This document shows, piece after piece, positions 44,117-53,630 of a DNA stretch of 64,000 nt (its first letter is position 1; each line of letters opens with the position of its first letter). The notes under the pieces were generated by a model, which saw nothing but the letters and a program-made list of their open reading frames with translations, ran no database searches and was not told the origin of the DNA. The stretch lies in assembly GCA_032718475.1 (NCBI GenBank), contig JAUCBJ010004353.1, positions 1-64,000 of the forward strand. Reading direction: 5' to 3'. The translations under genes and the position numbers were made by a program. The DNA comes from Nemertoderma westbladi (Eukaryota; Xenacoelomorpha; Nemertodermatida; Nemertodermatidae).

Positions 44117-46671
44117 ATCAGATGGATAGCTCTACAAGTCATACAAACAAAGATGACACACCATCTCTTGACTATAGTCCTAGCACGATATACTTCAATA
44201 GGGCCAAATAAATCTACACCGGTATTAGTAAAGGGTGGTTCATAGAAGCTTACTCGTTCCCTAGGTAATTCTGCCTCTCGCTGTGTTAAAGGCCTACTGA
44301 ATGCTTTCCTACAGGGTATGCAGTTCCTAAGAACTTGGTTCAGAGCTCTACGGGGTTTATAAAAATAATAGCGAGTTCGAATTTCGCTAAGAACTCGTTC
44401 TCTACCAGCATGATAAAGTTTGCTGTGAACATCTACAATCATCTTGATTTGTATTTCAAGATTTCTAATGAGTATGGGAAACTTGGTGTCAAAGGATAAT
44501 GGAGCATTAGTTAATCTTCCTCCAACACGTATCAACCCATCTATCATTGTGCTAGAGAAACGATCCCTTAAGCGCATCTGTGGGTTTCTCAACAACAGGA
44601 AATACTTATCGGAATCCTCATAGCATTGCAGGAGTCTCAGCATCTGCTTGTTGGTTTCTTCATGCTCCTGATAACTGATCTTCTCCTTCAGAAACCTGTC
44701 GGATATCTTATATTTGGGAAGATCTTTAACAACATGGACCTGCACAGATGTCAGTGGAGCAGTATCACTATTGGTCTTCGTCCTGGAGTAGTGATGATGA
44801 AAACATTGCTTTAAATATGTAACGGCCTTACAGAGCCGATTCCAGGAACTGAAGTGATATATCGCTCTCTGCAGGAGAGGTGAGAGTCCTTGCGAGACGT
44901 CTGGTATTCCAGATTTCCAATCCCTCTCTCTGATTTCCACAACAGACTTATTTGTGGCTGTGGGTTTCGGATCCAAAGCGTCGTCTCCGGAAGTGTGTAG
45001 TACAGACAGATCTACCACGGGTTTAAATAACTTCGATTTACTCGCCCGAGTTTTAGGTTTGACTTTCTCCGCTCCCTTGGCCTGTCTAATTTCTGCTGTA
45101 GTAAGATGAGGAGGCCATTCATCCTCTTCTTTGCTTAGGAAGTCGGGTCCACCTAACCAGTCTGGAGTATCTATCAGTTCTTGTGGAGTTGCTCCCCTGG
45201 AGGCAATGTCTGCTGGATTAATCGTTCTGGGGCAATGTCTCCATTGATCCATCTTCGTGCGACTAAGTATAATGGCTACTCTGTTGGTAACGAAGACGCT
45301 GAACTGACAGACTTCATTGGTTATATACTCCAACACGAGTAAAGCATCGGTCCAATAGACAGTTTTCTCCAGTGGATAGTCGATCTGTTCTGTTACATTC
45401 CGGCCGATGGCTGTAGCGTATAGAGCCGCTTTTAACTCCGCTCGAGGAACTTTCAACTTGTTGTTTATCAATGCCTTAGAGGTAACCAAGGCGACTTTGA
45501 TTCCATCCGGAGTTTCCACTCTTAGGTAGGCTACTATACCTATTCCCATATCGCTGGCGTCTCCAAACACATGGAGTTGATAGGAATACGTAGGGAGAAC
45601 ATGACCAAAATATGAACGGGAAATTATAAAGTTCTCGATGGCTGGTAGAGAATCTTCCCATTTCATCCACTTCTTTAATAATTCTCCCTTAAGTGGATCG
45701 TCCCATGAGTGGTTTTCAAGCCACATTTGTTGTACTAAACTCCGAGCAATCAATGTAACTGGGCTAATAAATCCCAATGGATCGAAATAAGTGCTCAGGA
45801 TACTTAAACAAATCCGTTTAGTCCGAACTGGATTATCTCGCTGTTTTAGCTGGAAAAACAGGATATCTCTCTCTGTGTCCCATTTCAAACCAAGTGTCTT
45901 GGTCTCTGGAAGATCATCTTTGATTAGGTCTAGGTCTTTCGCTCCTCGATCTTCTACCGGGATCGATTCCAGAAACTCACGGGAGTTGCTGGTGAATTTA
46001 GTTAATCGAAATCCACCTCTTTTTAAGCACTCTACCTTTCCTTTGGCGACATCAATGGCTTCTTCCACAGATGGAAGGGACTTTAAATTGTCGTCCATGT
46101 ATATATCCCGTTTGATGTTGTCGATCACCACTTTTGAGAAGGCGTCCCGGTTGTCATCAGCAGTGGTGCGCACCACTGAGCAGGCGTTTGAAGGGCTTGA
46201 GATGATCCCAAAAGCCTGGATGGTCATCCAATACTCCACCGGTTTCTGGTTGAGGTCTCCTTCAGGCCACCACAGAAATCGTAGGCTGTCTCGATCCCTA
46301 TCCAGCGCCTTGACTTGTAAGAACATGCCTTCTATATAGGAGGCGAAAGCGATTGAATATTGTCGTAATCTTAAGAGTATTCCCAACAAGGATTGGAGTA
46401 AGTTGGGTCCTGGTAACAACTCGGAATTAAGGGATTGGCCCATGTAGAGGGCGGAGCCGTCGAATACTACTCGTACCTCATGAGGTTTACCGGGTTTGGG
46501 AACGTAATGATGTGTTAAATAGTACGTTCTTTCAGTTAGGGGTGTTCCTTCCGGTACTCGCTCCGCATATCCCTTATTAATAAATTTCTTCAACTGAGTC
46601 TGATACATTTCTTTAGCTGAAGCATTTGCCGTAAGGCGTCGATGTAGTTGAGCAATTCTTTTCTCCGCCAA
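44110..46671 (-). pseudogene. BEL-2 reverse transcriptase, RNase H and N-terminal integrase
   Basis: 853 codons. RT motifs: the TYYLTHHYV start, SYIEGMFLQV where the first catalytic Asp is normally in 'D-x-E', the YMDD box near 46098, and GGFRLTKFTSNS. RNase H follows (LHVFGDASDMGIGIVAYL near 45570, then AELKAALYA and YWTDALLVLEYI). An integrase zinc-binding region comes next (YHAGRERVLSEIR ... CIPCRKAF) and then TGVDLFGPI. The segment AFASYIEGMF has Tyr where relatives have Asp (compare AFTCDVEAIF in BEL-3), so the polymerase site itself may be damaged. The frame is continuous with gag apart from the TAA at 46735. Confidence 0.88.
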
Positions 46672-46734
46672 GGGTCGGTTGTTTATGAATTTTGGTTCTC
46701 GCTTTCGGAATGGGAGACCGATTTCATATCTACC

Positions 46735-49221
46735 TTAATCTTTAAGAAAACGTGTAGTTGTCTCCTGGATCTGCTTGGCTCTTTCTTCTTCTACCGATAG
46801 GGCCTTATCGTAGGAATTGGGCTCCACCGCCTCCTGAGTAAAGAATCGTACGGCGTGTTCATCTCGAGTTTTCGCGTTATATCTCTCTATTACGTCATTC
46901 AGTTCGTCATTATAGTCGACTCGTCTTGATGGACTAATGACTTGACATAGGTTCACTTGGTTTTGCCAAGTCTCGTTTTCCGTAAAGATATCGATGGTAT
47001 TCTCCTCGTCGAAGAGCTGGTGGATATCGTCATTATCTGAGGAGTATGGTGTTCCCTCAGTTGGGTCGTCAACTTCACTGCTCTCCACTTCCCATTCACT
47101 TAATTGATATACCTGTTCTTTTGGTAATCTTGCCATTAGAGTTCTACGTGAAGGGCCAGTAAAGTACCAACCTACTCTAGTTCTTCCCGCATAGACTTGT
47201 AATGGTTGTGGTTGAGCAGGCCGTTTCTCCAATGTCTCAAGCGCCTCATGCGCATTTTGGCCGATGAGTATTTGCACTCCAGGGTAATCTGTGTTGAATC
47301 TAGGTATATTAAGTTGCTGGGTGGAATCGTCCTCATCCCAGTTATAAGGTTCTACTTGGCTGGTAGCGAAGTTCTTTATCGCCACCATTTTTACTGACCT
47401 TATACTGTGTTCTCCTAGTTCATCCTGGGGGGTGGACAACGCACCTACATAATAATCCGCTATTACTGTAGATTTCCAAACCTGCATAATTCCTGACATG
47501 TTTAACTTAGTTCGGAACTTGGGTTGTCCAGCAAAGATGTCTTCGGCTAGTTCTTTGTTGATGAATGTTCCTGTGCTACCGGAGTCAAGGAGGGCGTTCA
47601 CTATATAACTCCTTTTAGGTCCGTGGACCCTCAACTGTACTACAGGAAATTCTCGGATTCCTACATTGGAAATTGGTGCTTTCCAAGATGGTTGTCGGTC
47701 AGAAGTAGTTAGGGGGAGCTCGCTGTCGGTGTCCTTTTCATACGTAAGTGCTCGATACACTGCGGTATTTATCAGGTAACAGGATTCGTCTTCGTTGGAG
47801 AATTCGTCCGTATAGAATCCTTCCATCTCAGAACTTTGGTCAGTGTCGTTCACATCACTGAATTGGACATGTAGTTCGGAATCACTTACCTGATTCGGGC
47901 TGTTTCGTTCGAATTCAGTGAGCAACAAGATATGATGTTTTGCGCCGCACTTCGCACACCTTGCGTCCAAGTAACAGGTTCGCCGTTGATGTCCTTGTCT
48001 GAGGCAATTATAACACAACCGCTTATCCCACATGACTTCCCGTCTATCCTTTAATGATTTCTTTAGGAATTCATCACACACATTCAAAAGGTGGGTCCCG
48101 TCACACAGCACACATTTCGGTTTGATGTTACTTACCTTATTTTGAGTAACGTTGTGCACACTCGTTCTTTCTTCTGGCTTTCTTACCTGAATTCTCTTAG
48201 GAGACGTAGGATGAGTTTTTCTTACCTGTTCTCTCCTGTCATTGGTTCGAGACTTGAATTTACTTACGTCTTTAGGCGTTTTGTTGACGTAATAAGATCT
48301 TTCAGTGTCTTTCCCGCTGTCTTCTTCTTGAGAAGCCTGGCTTTCGCCGTCGTCGGTATAACACACTGGTGTTACTTTTCTCCTAGAAACGGGTTTCTCA
48401 CTTACCTTGCTTTCCGGTGTCTTCTCTCTGGACTGCTTTAGGAGCTGTAATTTTACTTCTCCATCTAAGAATGACATGAGATCAGCCATGGTAGGGTCTC
48501 GTCGTTGTTGTTCCATCATATATAACACTTTCTTATCCCAGCGTGTACCTACTCCACCTTTCGGTAAAGTAGAGGCCACGGCTCCAATAACCATAGAACT
48601 CTGATATTCATGAGACTTACCTAGCCAATCTAATTGTCTACAGATCTCCTGAATCTCATCGGAAAACTCTATAATCCCGCTGCTAATGAATTTTCGGGGC
48701 GCTACCAATTTTGCATACAAATACCTAGCTATGTTATTCCTATTACCATACCTGATGTTTAATGTATCCCAAACTTGTCTTAACCCATCTGGATGTCCAA
48801 TAAACTTTAACGCCATTAACTTGGGAGATCCTTCCAAGCACTCGATGAGGAATCTCAGTTTCTCTCCGTTAGATAGCACGGAGTTCTGTATGCTATCTTT
48901 GTAATATTCATTAAAAGGTAACCATTTCATCTCATCTCCATTAAACTTGACGATCTCTCCCACCTTTACTGCTTGACGTGCTTCGGTTCTAGCCATTTGA
49001 CGCGTAAAACTTTCTTGAGCCATCGTGTTATTTAATATCGAGTTATCGGTATATAAATTTCTCGGATTATTATCAAGTCTATATGGAATATCATTGTCAA
49101 CAGGTTTATAATTACCCTTAATAGGGTTTACTATAGGAGTTTCCACTTCACTAGCAGTATAGATGCGTGTAGGCTCCACACCTTGCGCATGAAATACTTC
49201 AGACCTAACAGGTTGACACAT
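46735..49221 (-). CDS. BEL-2 gag and aspartic protease
   Basis: 828 aa from ATG 49221, intact. The gag core of the BEL type lies at residues about 80-270 (VKFNGDEMKWLPFNEYY, LMALKFIGHPDGLRQVWDTL). A charged linker (about 280-365) is rich in Val-Ser/Val-Arg dipeptides. Zinc knuckles follow: CVLCDGTHLLNVC, CYNCLRQGHQRRTC and CAKCGAKHH (about 370-435). The aspartic protease has NALLDSGSTGTFI at about residue 547. Gag forms the particle and binds RNA; the protease processes it. The stop TAA at 46735-46737 is in frame with pol. Confidence 0.88.
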   Translation of the reverse strand: MCQPVRSEVFHAQGVEPTRIYTASEVETPIVNPIKGNYKPVDNDIPYRLDNNPRNLYTDNSILNNTMAQESFTRQMARTEARQAVKVGEIVKFNGDEMKWLPFNEYYKDSIQNSVLSNGEKLRFLIECLEGSPKLMALKFIGHPDGLRQVWDTLNIRYGNRNNIARYLYAKLVAPRKFISSGIIEFSDEIQEICRQLDWLGKSHEYQSSMVIGAVASTLPKGGVGTRWDKKVLYMMEQQRRDPTMADLMSFLDGEVKLQLLKQSREKTPESKVSEKPVSRRKVTPVCYTDDGESQASQEEDSGKDTERSYYVNKTPKDVSKFKSRTNDRREQVRKTHPTSPKRIQVRKPEERTSVHNVTQNKVSNIKPKCVLCDGTHLLNVCDEFLKKSLKDRREVMWDKRLCYNCLRQGHQRRTCYLDARCAKCGAKHHILLLTEFERNSPNQVSDSELHVQFSDVNDTDQSSEMEGFYTDEFSNEDESCYLINTAVYRALTYEKDTDSELPLTTSDRQPSWKAPISNVGIREFPVVQLRVHGPKRSYIVNALLDSGSTGTFINKELAEDIFAGQPKFRTKLNMSGIMQVWKSTVIADYYVGALSTPQDELGEHSIRSVKMVAIKNFATSQVEPYNWDEDDSTQQLNIPRFNTDYPGVQILIGQNAHEALETLEKRPAQPQPLQVYAGRTRVGWYFTGPSRRTLMARLPKEQVYQLSEWEVESSEVDDPTEGTPYSSDNDDIHQLFDEENTIDIFTENETWQNQVNLCQVISPSRRVDYNDELNDVIERYNAKTRDEHAVRFFTQEAVEPNSYDKALSVEEERAKQIQETTTRFLKD
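47883..48623 (-). other. Cluster of splice-donor-like sites in BEL-2 gag
   Basis: On the coding strand, GTAAGT or GTAAGA follows AG/exon-like bases at plus positions 47883-47891, 48130-48138, 48181-48189, 48220-48228, 48262-48270, 48400-48408 and 48615-48623. Five of the seven fit (C/A)AGGTAAG(T/A) fully. They translate as Val-Ser or Val-Arg within the linker. See findings. Confidence 0.6.
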
Positions 49222-49647
49222 TGTTACAGGGGGTGGTTGTAATCGTTTTTATTTCGAAATATTAAAAATGCTTTCAGTTATTTTTAAGATAGAATATAAT
49301 ATAAATACACAATAATTGGTACAATACATATAATATACACAAAACAATTATAATATATCTTTTACTCTATATCCAATCGTTTACACCAATAATCTACCTA
49401 AAAACCCCTTTCCTCACCACCCCTCTCCTATACATATTCTCTCATCCAAATCATCACAGCTGGATAACTTCTCACTACATACACACTCGTTTACAAACCA
49501 ATTATTAAATCACTTTATACTAATCATATACTCTACTCACTGTAACCATTATAGTGATCATGACTATAACCTATACAACAAATTATTACATCCCCCTCTG
49601 ATAGAACCCCGTCTATCATATTTATTACATCCCCCTCAGTAACATCA
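49222..49647 (-). repeat. LTR-like AT-rich segment
   Basis: In minus-strand sense the preceding integrase gene is followed by GAGGGGGATGTAATAA, which occurs twice (around 49583-49600 and 49620-49638), as expected of a polypurine tract. A stretch from about 49590 to 49222 begins TGTAATAA and ends TGTAACA. This fits a 3' LTR of the integrase-bearing element, ending exactly before the BEL-2 gag ATG. No second copy is present for proof. Confidence 0.4.
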
Positions 49648-50514
49648 TCAATAACGTTTTGGATTTCCATACAGATCAACAGGACGTCTCACACTTGTAG
49701 ATCGTCGTGGTATTACTGCATCTTCATTTTCGTCATTATCAGTATTTTGGTTGCTGTTATCGCTTTGATCAAACTCTCCACATTCAAATTCTAAGAAATT
49801 ATCGCTGTCATCGGATTTTATTATATTATCATCCTCTTTAATCTTTGCTTTTTCCAAACGGTCATCAATATTTACTTCTACTGCGTGTTTTATTATATCA
49901 ATGTTTACAAATTTGTCTTTGATCTCCTTATTGGTATTAGATATTCGTACTGTTGTTGAGTTTATAATATCAGTCACTGTCCATCCCTTTGTCCATTGTG
50001 TCATGTGTTTAGGCGACCTATCTTCACGTAATAAATACACCAAATCTCCAGTGGCAAAGATTTGTGGTGTTGAAATGTCTATTCCATCTAATTTTGACAT
50101 ACACTCTTCCAGAGTATCAACTAAAGAAGGATTTAGACCTTGGGACCATGATGACCCAGATTTCTTATTGATATTTCTAGAACAACAATCCCAACCACAC
50201 ATCGCTTTTGTAGGACTCATGGCAGTTGTAGTCGTAGGTCTGTGACGATAGAAATATAACAATTGATCCAATTCTACAGCCCAATCTGTACTTCGTTCTA
50301 ACGTTTTTCGTACCAATGTTAAAAATGATCTATTAAAACGTTCTACTGCTCCCTGACTTCTTGGATGTCTCACTGCTCCGCGTCTAACAATAATATTAAA
50401 AGAGTTATATAATGCTTTCGACATGGAATTCCATAACTCAGTACCAGAATCGCAACGTATCACCTCGGGGGGACCCCATCGTCGGCATATCTTCAGCAAC
50501 TTGGACACAACAGT
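49648..50514 (-). pseudogene. Ty3/gypsy-like integrase, C-terminal half
   Basis: About 288 codons. Similarity starts at TVVSKLLKICRRWGPPEVI immediately after a TGA. It has the second catalytic Asp in RCDSGTELWN and the Glu in GAVERFNRS, then LLYFYRHRPTTTTAMSP and a C-terminal acidic region. The end has RRSTSVRRPVDLYGNP, which resembles the tail of gypsy polyproteins. The N-terminal zinc finger and the first catalytic Asp are missing, so this is not a working integrase. It differs clearly from the BEL integrases. Upstream, in the same frame across one TGA (50515-50517), is the exonuclease-like ORF. Confidence 0.75.
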
Positions 50515-52968
50515 TCATTCAAGTTGTCGAATATCCGTCTGAGATTTCTTCGGGAGGTTCCTTTCTATCTCAAGAAGTTCCTCTAAAGGATCGTCAGTGA
50601 TCGTAGTCGTTACTTCGAAATCATCACCAAGGTGACCGATAGGCGCGCGCGTCTGCCGTGATTCATCCATAACCTCCACGATACGTTCTCCTTCATAGGG
50701 TAACAATGTAAACATAGATGGTCTTTCGATAAGAGATCCCGCACAGCGAAGATACACGTCTCGAAATATACTAAATCCTGCTCGAGTAAAGGCATTACAC
50801 TGAGCGTCGGAGTTGTAGAAGGGTTCAAGAAATCGTCTAAACACGTCGGTATGAATTCTCCCTTCCATGTAGAACGTATGATCTTCTCCGAGACAAAGTG
50901 GATGTCTTTTAAGAGTCCGAGACACAATGTCGGCGATTAAGCAAACATTCACTGACGACTCTATTGCTAAATAATATTGTAGGACCGCTCTTGGAGGTGA
51001 CGTAATAGCCCAATACACGCATCCTCTCCATTTGAGCTGTGATTCAAACTCACTCATATCTGGAGTATCACCTTCTCCATAAGTCTCAATATACTTGGCT
51101 CTCTTACTTTCCTTATAATCCCAATTGAATAACAGGTAGGAAATGTATCCAGTTCCGGTCTTCTGAGTATTATACTCACGAAAATATCCTTGTTCTATAG
51201 ACCACAAGATAAGAGGTCGAGTGTCGACGTACGGTGTCGGTAGTCGGTCATCGCTGTCCGTCATGCCAGCGAAGTCGCTAATTAAGTCTTCTCTTACTCC
51301 TGATCCAATCTTTACAACAGTTTTATCTAAAATCATATTTCTTACCATCTTCGGTAGCATTCTAGCATCGATATTACAAGCTTGGTCCATCTTCTTTACT
51401 ATGTTAGTGATGAGATGATGTCGCTTTGTATTTGCTGGAGGTATCGGCATTCGTTTGTCGCTCCTCTGTCTACTGAAAACGTGCAAGACTCCGTCCGCCG
51501 CTCTAATTTGTATAGTCTTAGAAGTCAAACTCTGTTGATGACTGCCGCCCTCGTTATCGTAAAACATGTAACCATTTTCCTGAAACGATCTAAACGTTCT
51601 ATTCCATTCGTCCAACAATTCTTCCGAAGGTTGCCAAATCTTCTCTATGTCCTTATCATCTTCGAAACGAATAACCTTACCTCGCCAATCCGCGGCAATA
51701 TCTGTATCCGACTCGAAGGTTCCAGTTCCAATCCATAAACGAATCGTTCTGGTTAAATATCCTTTCAAATTACTCGGAGCTATATCAGCACCAGCTCTAT
51801 CCAGTTCCCTAAAGTCTTGAATATGAGGTGGAACGTTATACACGACCTTTTGAGTAATATGTCTACGTAAATCATATATCTTACTCATATCGCTAAAAAC
51901 AACTGCAGGAAGGAACTCCAAGTTTGAAATGATTTCTGGATGATCCACGATGGGTATTTCGTACGTCGTATCCTGTCGGACTGGTATACTAATAGGAAAA
52001 TTGAGTGTCGTACTCAATGGTTTCGTAGTCGAAGTACTATATGGTTGTATTTCTCTTGTCCTCTCCGGGGATGCAATCTGTAGTCTCTGAATAACATTTT
52101 GAGCAAAGTTTATGCTCTCGAAAACTTCCGGTGTCATCTCCTTAGCTGGAGTTTGATCGTGTGACGTCCAATGGTAAGGTAGGCTCGCGAGTCTTCCGCC
52201 CCATTCTTCCATCTCACCTTTCTCGAAAGCCTTGTAGGCTCTGTATAGGCTAAGAGCTTCTTTCTTTTCGCGGGTTGACTGATTCGCCTCGTCCAGCGTA
52301 AGTTCAAATGCATCGGGTTCAACAACCTTAGGTGGGTAAACGACAGTTTCTCCCGCCTTTGGTCCAGTCATAGCAAACGAATGATATGGATTTGATAAAG
52401 GATACCCTCCTTCCTGGTAGCGTAGTTGTTGATGGTTCGAACACCTCGCCAATATCGGTTCAGGATTTTCCTTATTCAAACGCATCGGAATCGCATTTCG
52501 TTGTTCGCGCATACAAGAACCGCATTGATAATAAAGTTTATAAACTGAAAATGCTTCCTTTGTTTCTCTATCGTCCCCTCGAGTTCGTCTGTAAAGATGC
52601 ATTCTATCAAATTCATCTCGTACCGCGGGCATAGGTTCGTGCGCCTTTAGGTATTGCATGGTATGATACAAACGACTAATTTCAGTATCGGGGTCTTCGT
52701 TAATGTCTCCCGTATCACACAAAGCGTCGTACGGGTAAAGTTCATTGAAGGTTTTGCGCAAACTTTCGATTCTTTCATTTAATGCGTTTTGCCTTCTCTT
52801 TAATACATTTGTGTCATATTTAGTTCTCGCGAGTTTCGCTGTACTCTCTGATAATTCCTTTATACCAAATATAGTGTAGTCTTTGGCTCCAAATCTCTCG
52901 AATGGCGCTGCTGCTTCCTCTTGGATATCATATCCCCATCTCGGCTCTCCATGTATCTCCTTCTCCAT
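50515..52968 (-). CDS. DEDDy 3'-5' exonuclease-like protein with zinc finger
   Basis: 817 aa from the first ATG at 52968; the open frame extends to 53076. Residues 40-140 are charged and helical. A zinc finger-like Cys-x2-Cys...Cys-x2-His (YYQCGSC; ARCSNH) lies at about 149-179. From about 465 the sequence follows the DEDDy exonuclease/RNase H-like fold. FYDNEGG gives the Asp-x-Glu (471-473), KTIQIRAADGVLHVF gives the paired strands, and KIGSGVREDL gives the second Asp (about 561) with VDTRPL after it. LQYYLAIESSVNVCL fits the last Tyr-x3-Asp with Glu in place of Asp (about 670). Cellular relatives are WRN-type or RNase D-type exonucleases. No known retroelement protein of this layout comes to mind. 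Exonuclease activity is inferred from motifs and could be lost by the Asp-to-Glu change. Confidence 0.6.
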   Translation of the reverse strand: MEKEIHGEPRWGYDIQEEAAAPFERFGAKDYTIFGIKELSESTAKLARTKYDTNVLKRRQNALNERIESLRKTFNELYPYDALCDTGDINEDPDTEISRLYHTMQYLKAHEPMPAVRDEFDRMHLYRRTRGDDRETKEAFSVYKLYYQCGSCMREQRNAIPMRLNKENPEPILARCSNHQQLRYQEGGYPLSNPYHSFAMTGPKAGETVVYPPKVVEPDAFELTLDEANQSTREKKEALSLYRAYKAFEKGEMEEWGGRLASLPYHWTSHDQTPAKEMTPEVFESINFAQNVIQRLQIASPERTREIQPYSTSTTKPLSTTLNFPISIPVRQDTTYEIPIVDHPEIISNLEFLPAVVFSDMSKIYDLRRHITQKVVYNVPPHIQDFRELDRAGADIAPSNLKGYLTRTIRLWIGTGTFESDTDIAADWRGKVIRFEDDKDIEKIWQPSEELLDEWNRTFRSFQENGYMFYDNEGGSHQQSLTSKTIQIRAADGVLHVFSRQRSDKRMPIPPANTKRHHLITNIVKKMDQACNIDARMLPKMVRNMILDKTVVKIGSGVREDLISDFAGMTDSDDRLPTPYVDTRPLILWSIEQGYFREYNTQKTGTGYISYLLFNWDYKESKRAKYIETYGEGDTPDMSEFESQLKWRGCVYWAITSPPRAVLQYYLAIESSVNVCLIADIVSRTLKRHPLCLGEDHTFYMEGRIHTDVFRRFLEPFYNSDAQCNAFTRAGFSIFRDVYLRCAGSLIERPSMFTLLPYEGERIVEVMDESRQTRAPIGHLGDDFEVTTTITDDPLEELLEIERNLPKKSQTDIRQLE

Positions 52969-53076
52969 AATTAGAGGTGTAGTTACATAATCATTACTAC
53001 TAGAGGGAATACAACAGAGTTTGTAGTTAGTTGTGAGGAGACGTGAGAGTTTTCGTCTGCCCTTTTGGCTCGACAA

Positions 53077-53630
53077 CGCTCTAACCTCCTACCCATAGCC
53101 TAAGATCTAGGGTTTCTTTAATGACACGCTGCTTCTTATCTAAAATTTTTTGCCGAAATAAAAACGAATTTGGGATAAACTGGCTGTGAGTCTAAAATAC
53201 TCACTTTTTGATCCCAAACTATTATCAGAAAATAAGCAGTCAAGAATTAGTAATAAATATAGGGAAGTCTATTTATTGACGTAACTTATTGAAACAAGAC
53301 CGTGTAAAATTTAATTAAAATTTTAAGAAAGGCTCGCAAGTCTTCCTCTCTTGTTTCTCTAATTTTAAGTTCCACCCGACTGTACCCTGAAATCTATTCA
53401 CTGGAGAAAATTTTAAAAATTTTTCAAATCCAAATGGATTGTCTAAAATTTCGAAAATGTCTCAATATTGTGAGTTCCAAGTAGAATTCCATTTCTTATA
53501 CCTACAAATCCCGCTCCTATGTGACACATAAGGGTACTACCCTCAATGTTCACATATAAAGACAATGGAATTCTACCGCTGTCCTTACTACAGTGTACAG
53601 GTACGTGGAAATCTATTTGTAAACTCCTAA
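53077..53630. other. Region between BEL-3 and exonuclease ORF, possible BEL-3 3' LTR
   Basis: AT-rich, no ORF. It contains the inverted pair TAGAATTCCATT / AATGGAATTCTA (about 53490 and 53560), the palindrome GGGTAGTACCC, and one copy of GGAAGACTTGCGAGCCT (minus strand, 53330-53346). It could be the 3' LTR of BEL-3, but no matching sequence was found upstream of the BEL-3 gag. Confidence 0.35.

Larger units (their letters stand above)
43217..49221 (-). mobile_element. BEL/Pao retrotransposon BEL-2
   Basis: Minus-strand gag-protease ORF (46735-49221), pol ORF (44110-46671) and integrase ORF (43217-44116). The first two are in one frame separated by a single TAA (46735-46737); pol and integrase are offset by a small frameshift at about 44112. 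Domain order is BEL/Pao. No pair of LTRs was identified: upstream lies an LTR-like segment that may belong to another element. Inactive but only lightly decayed. Confidence 0.85.
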
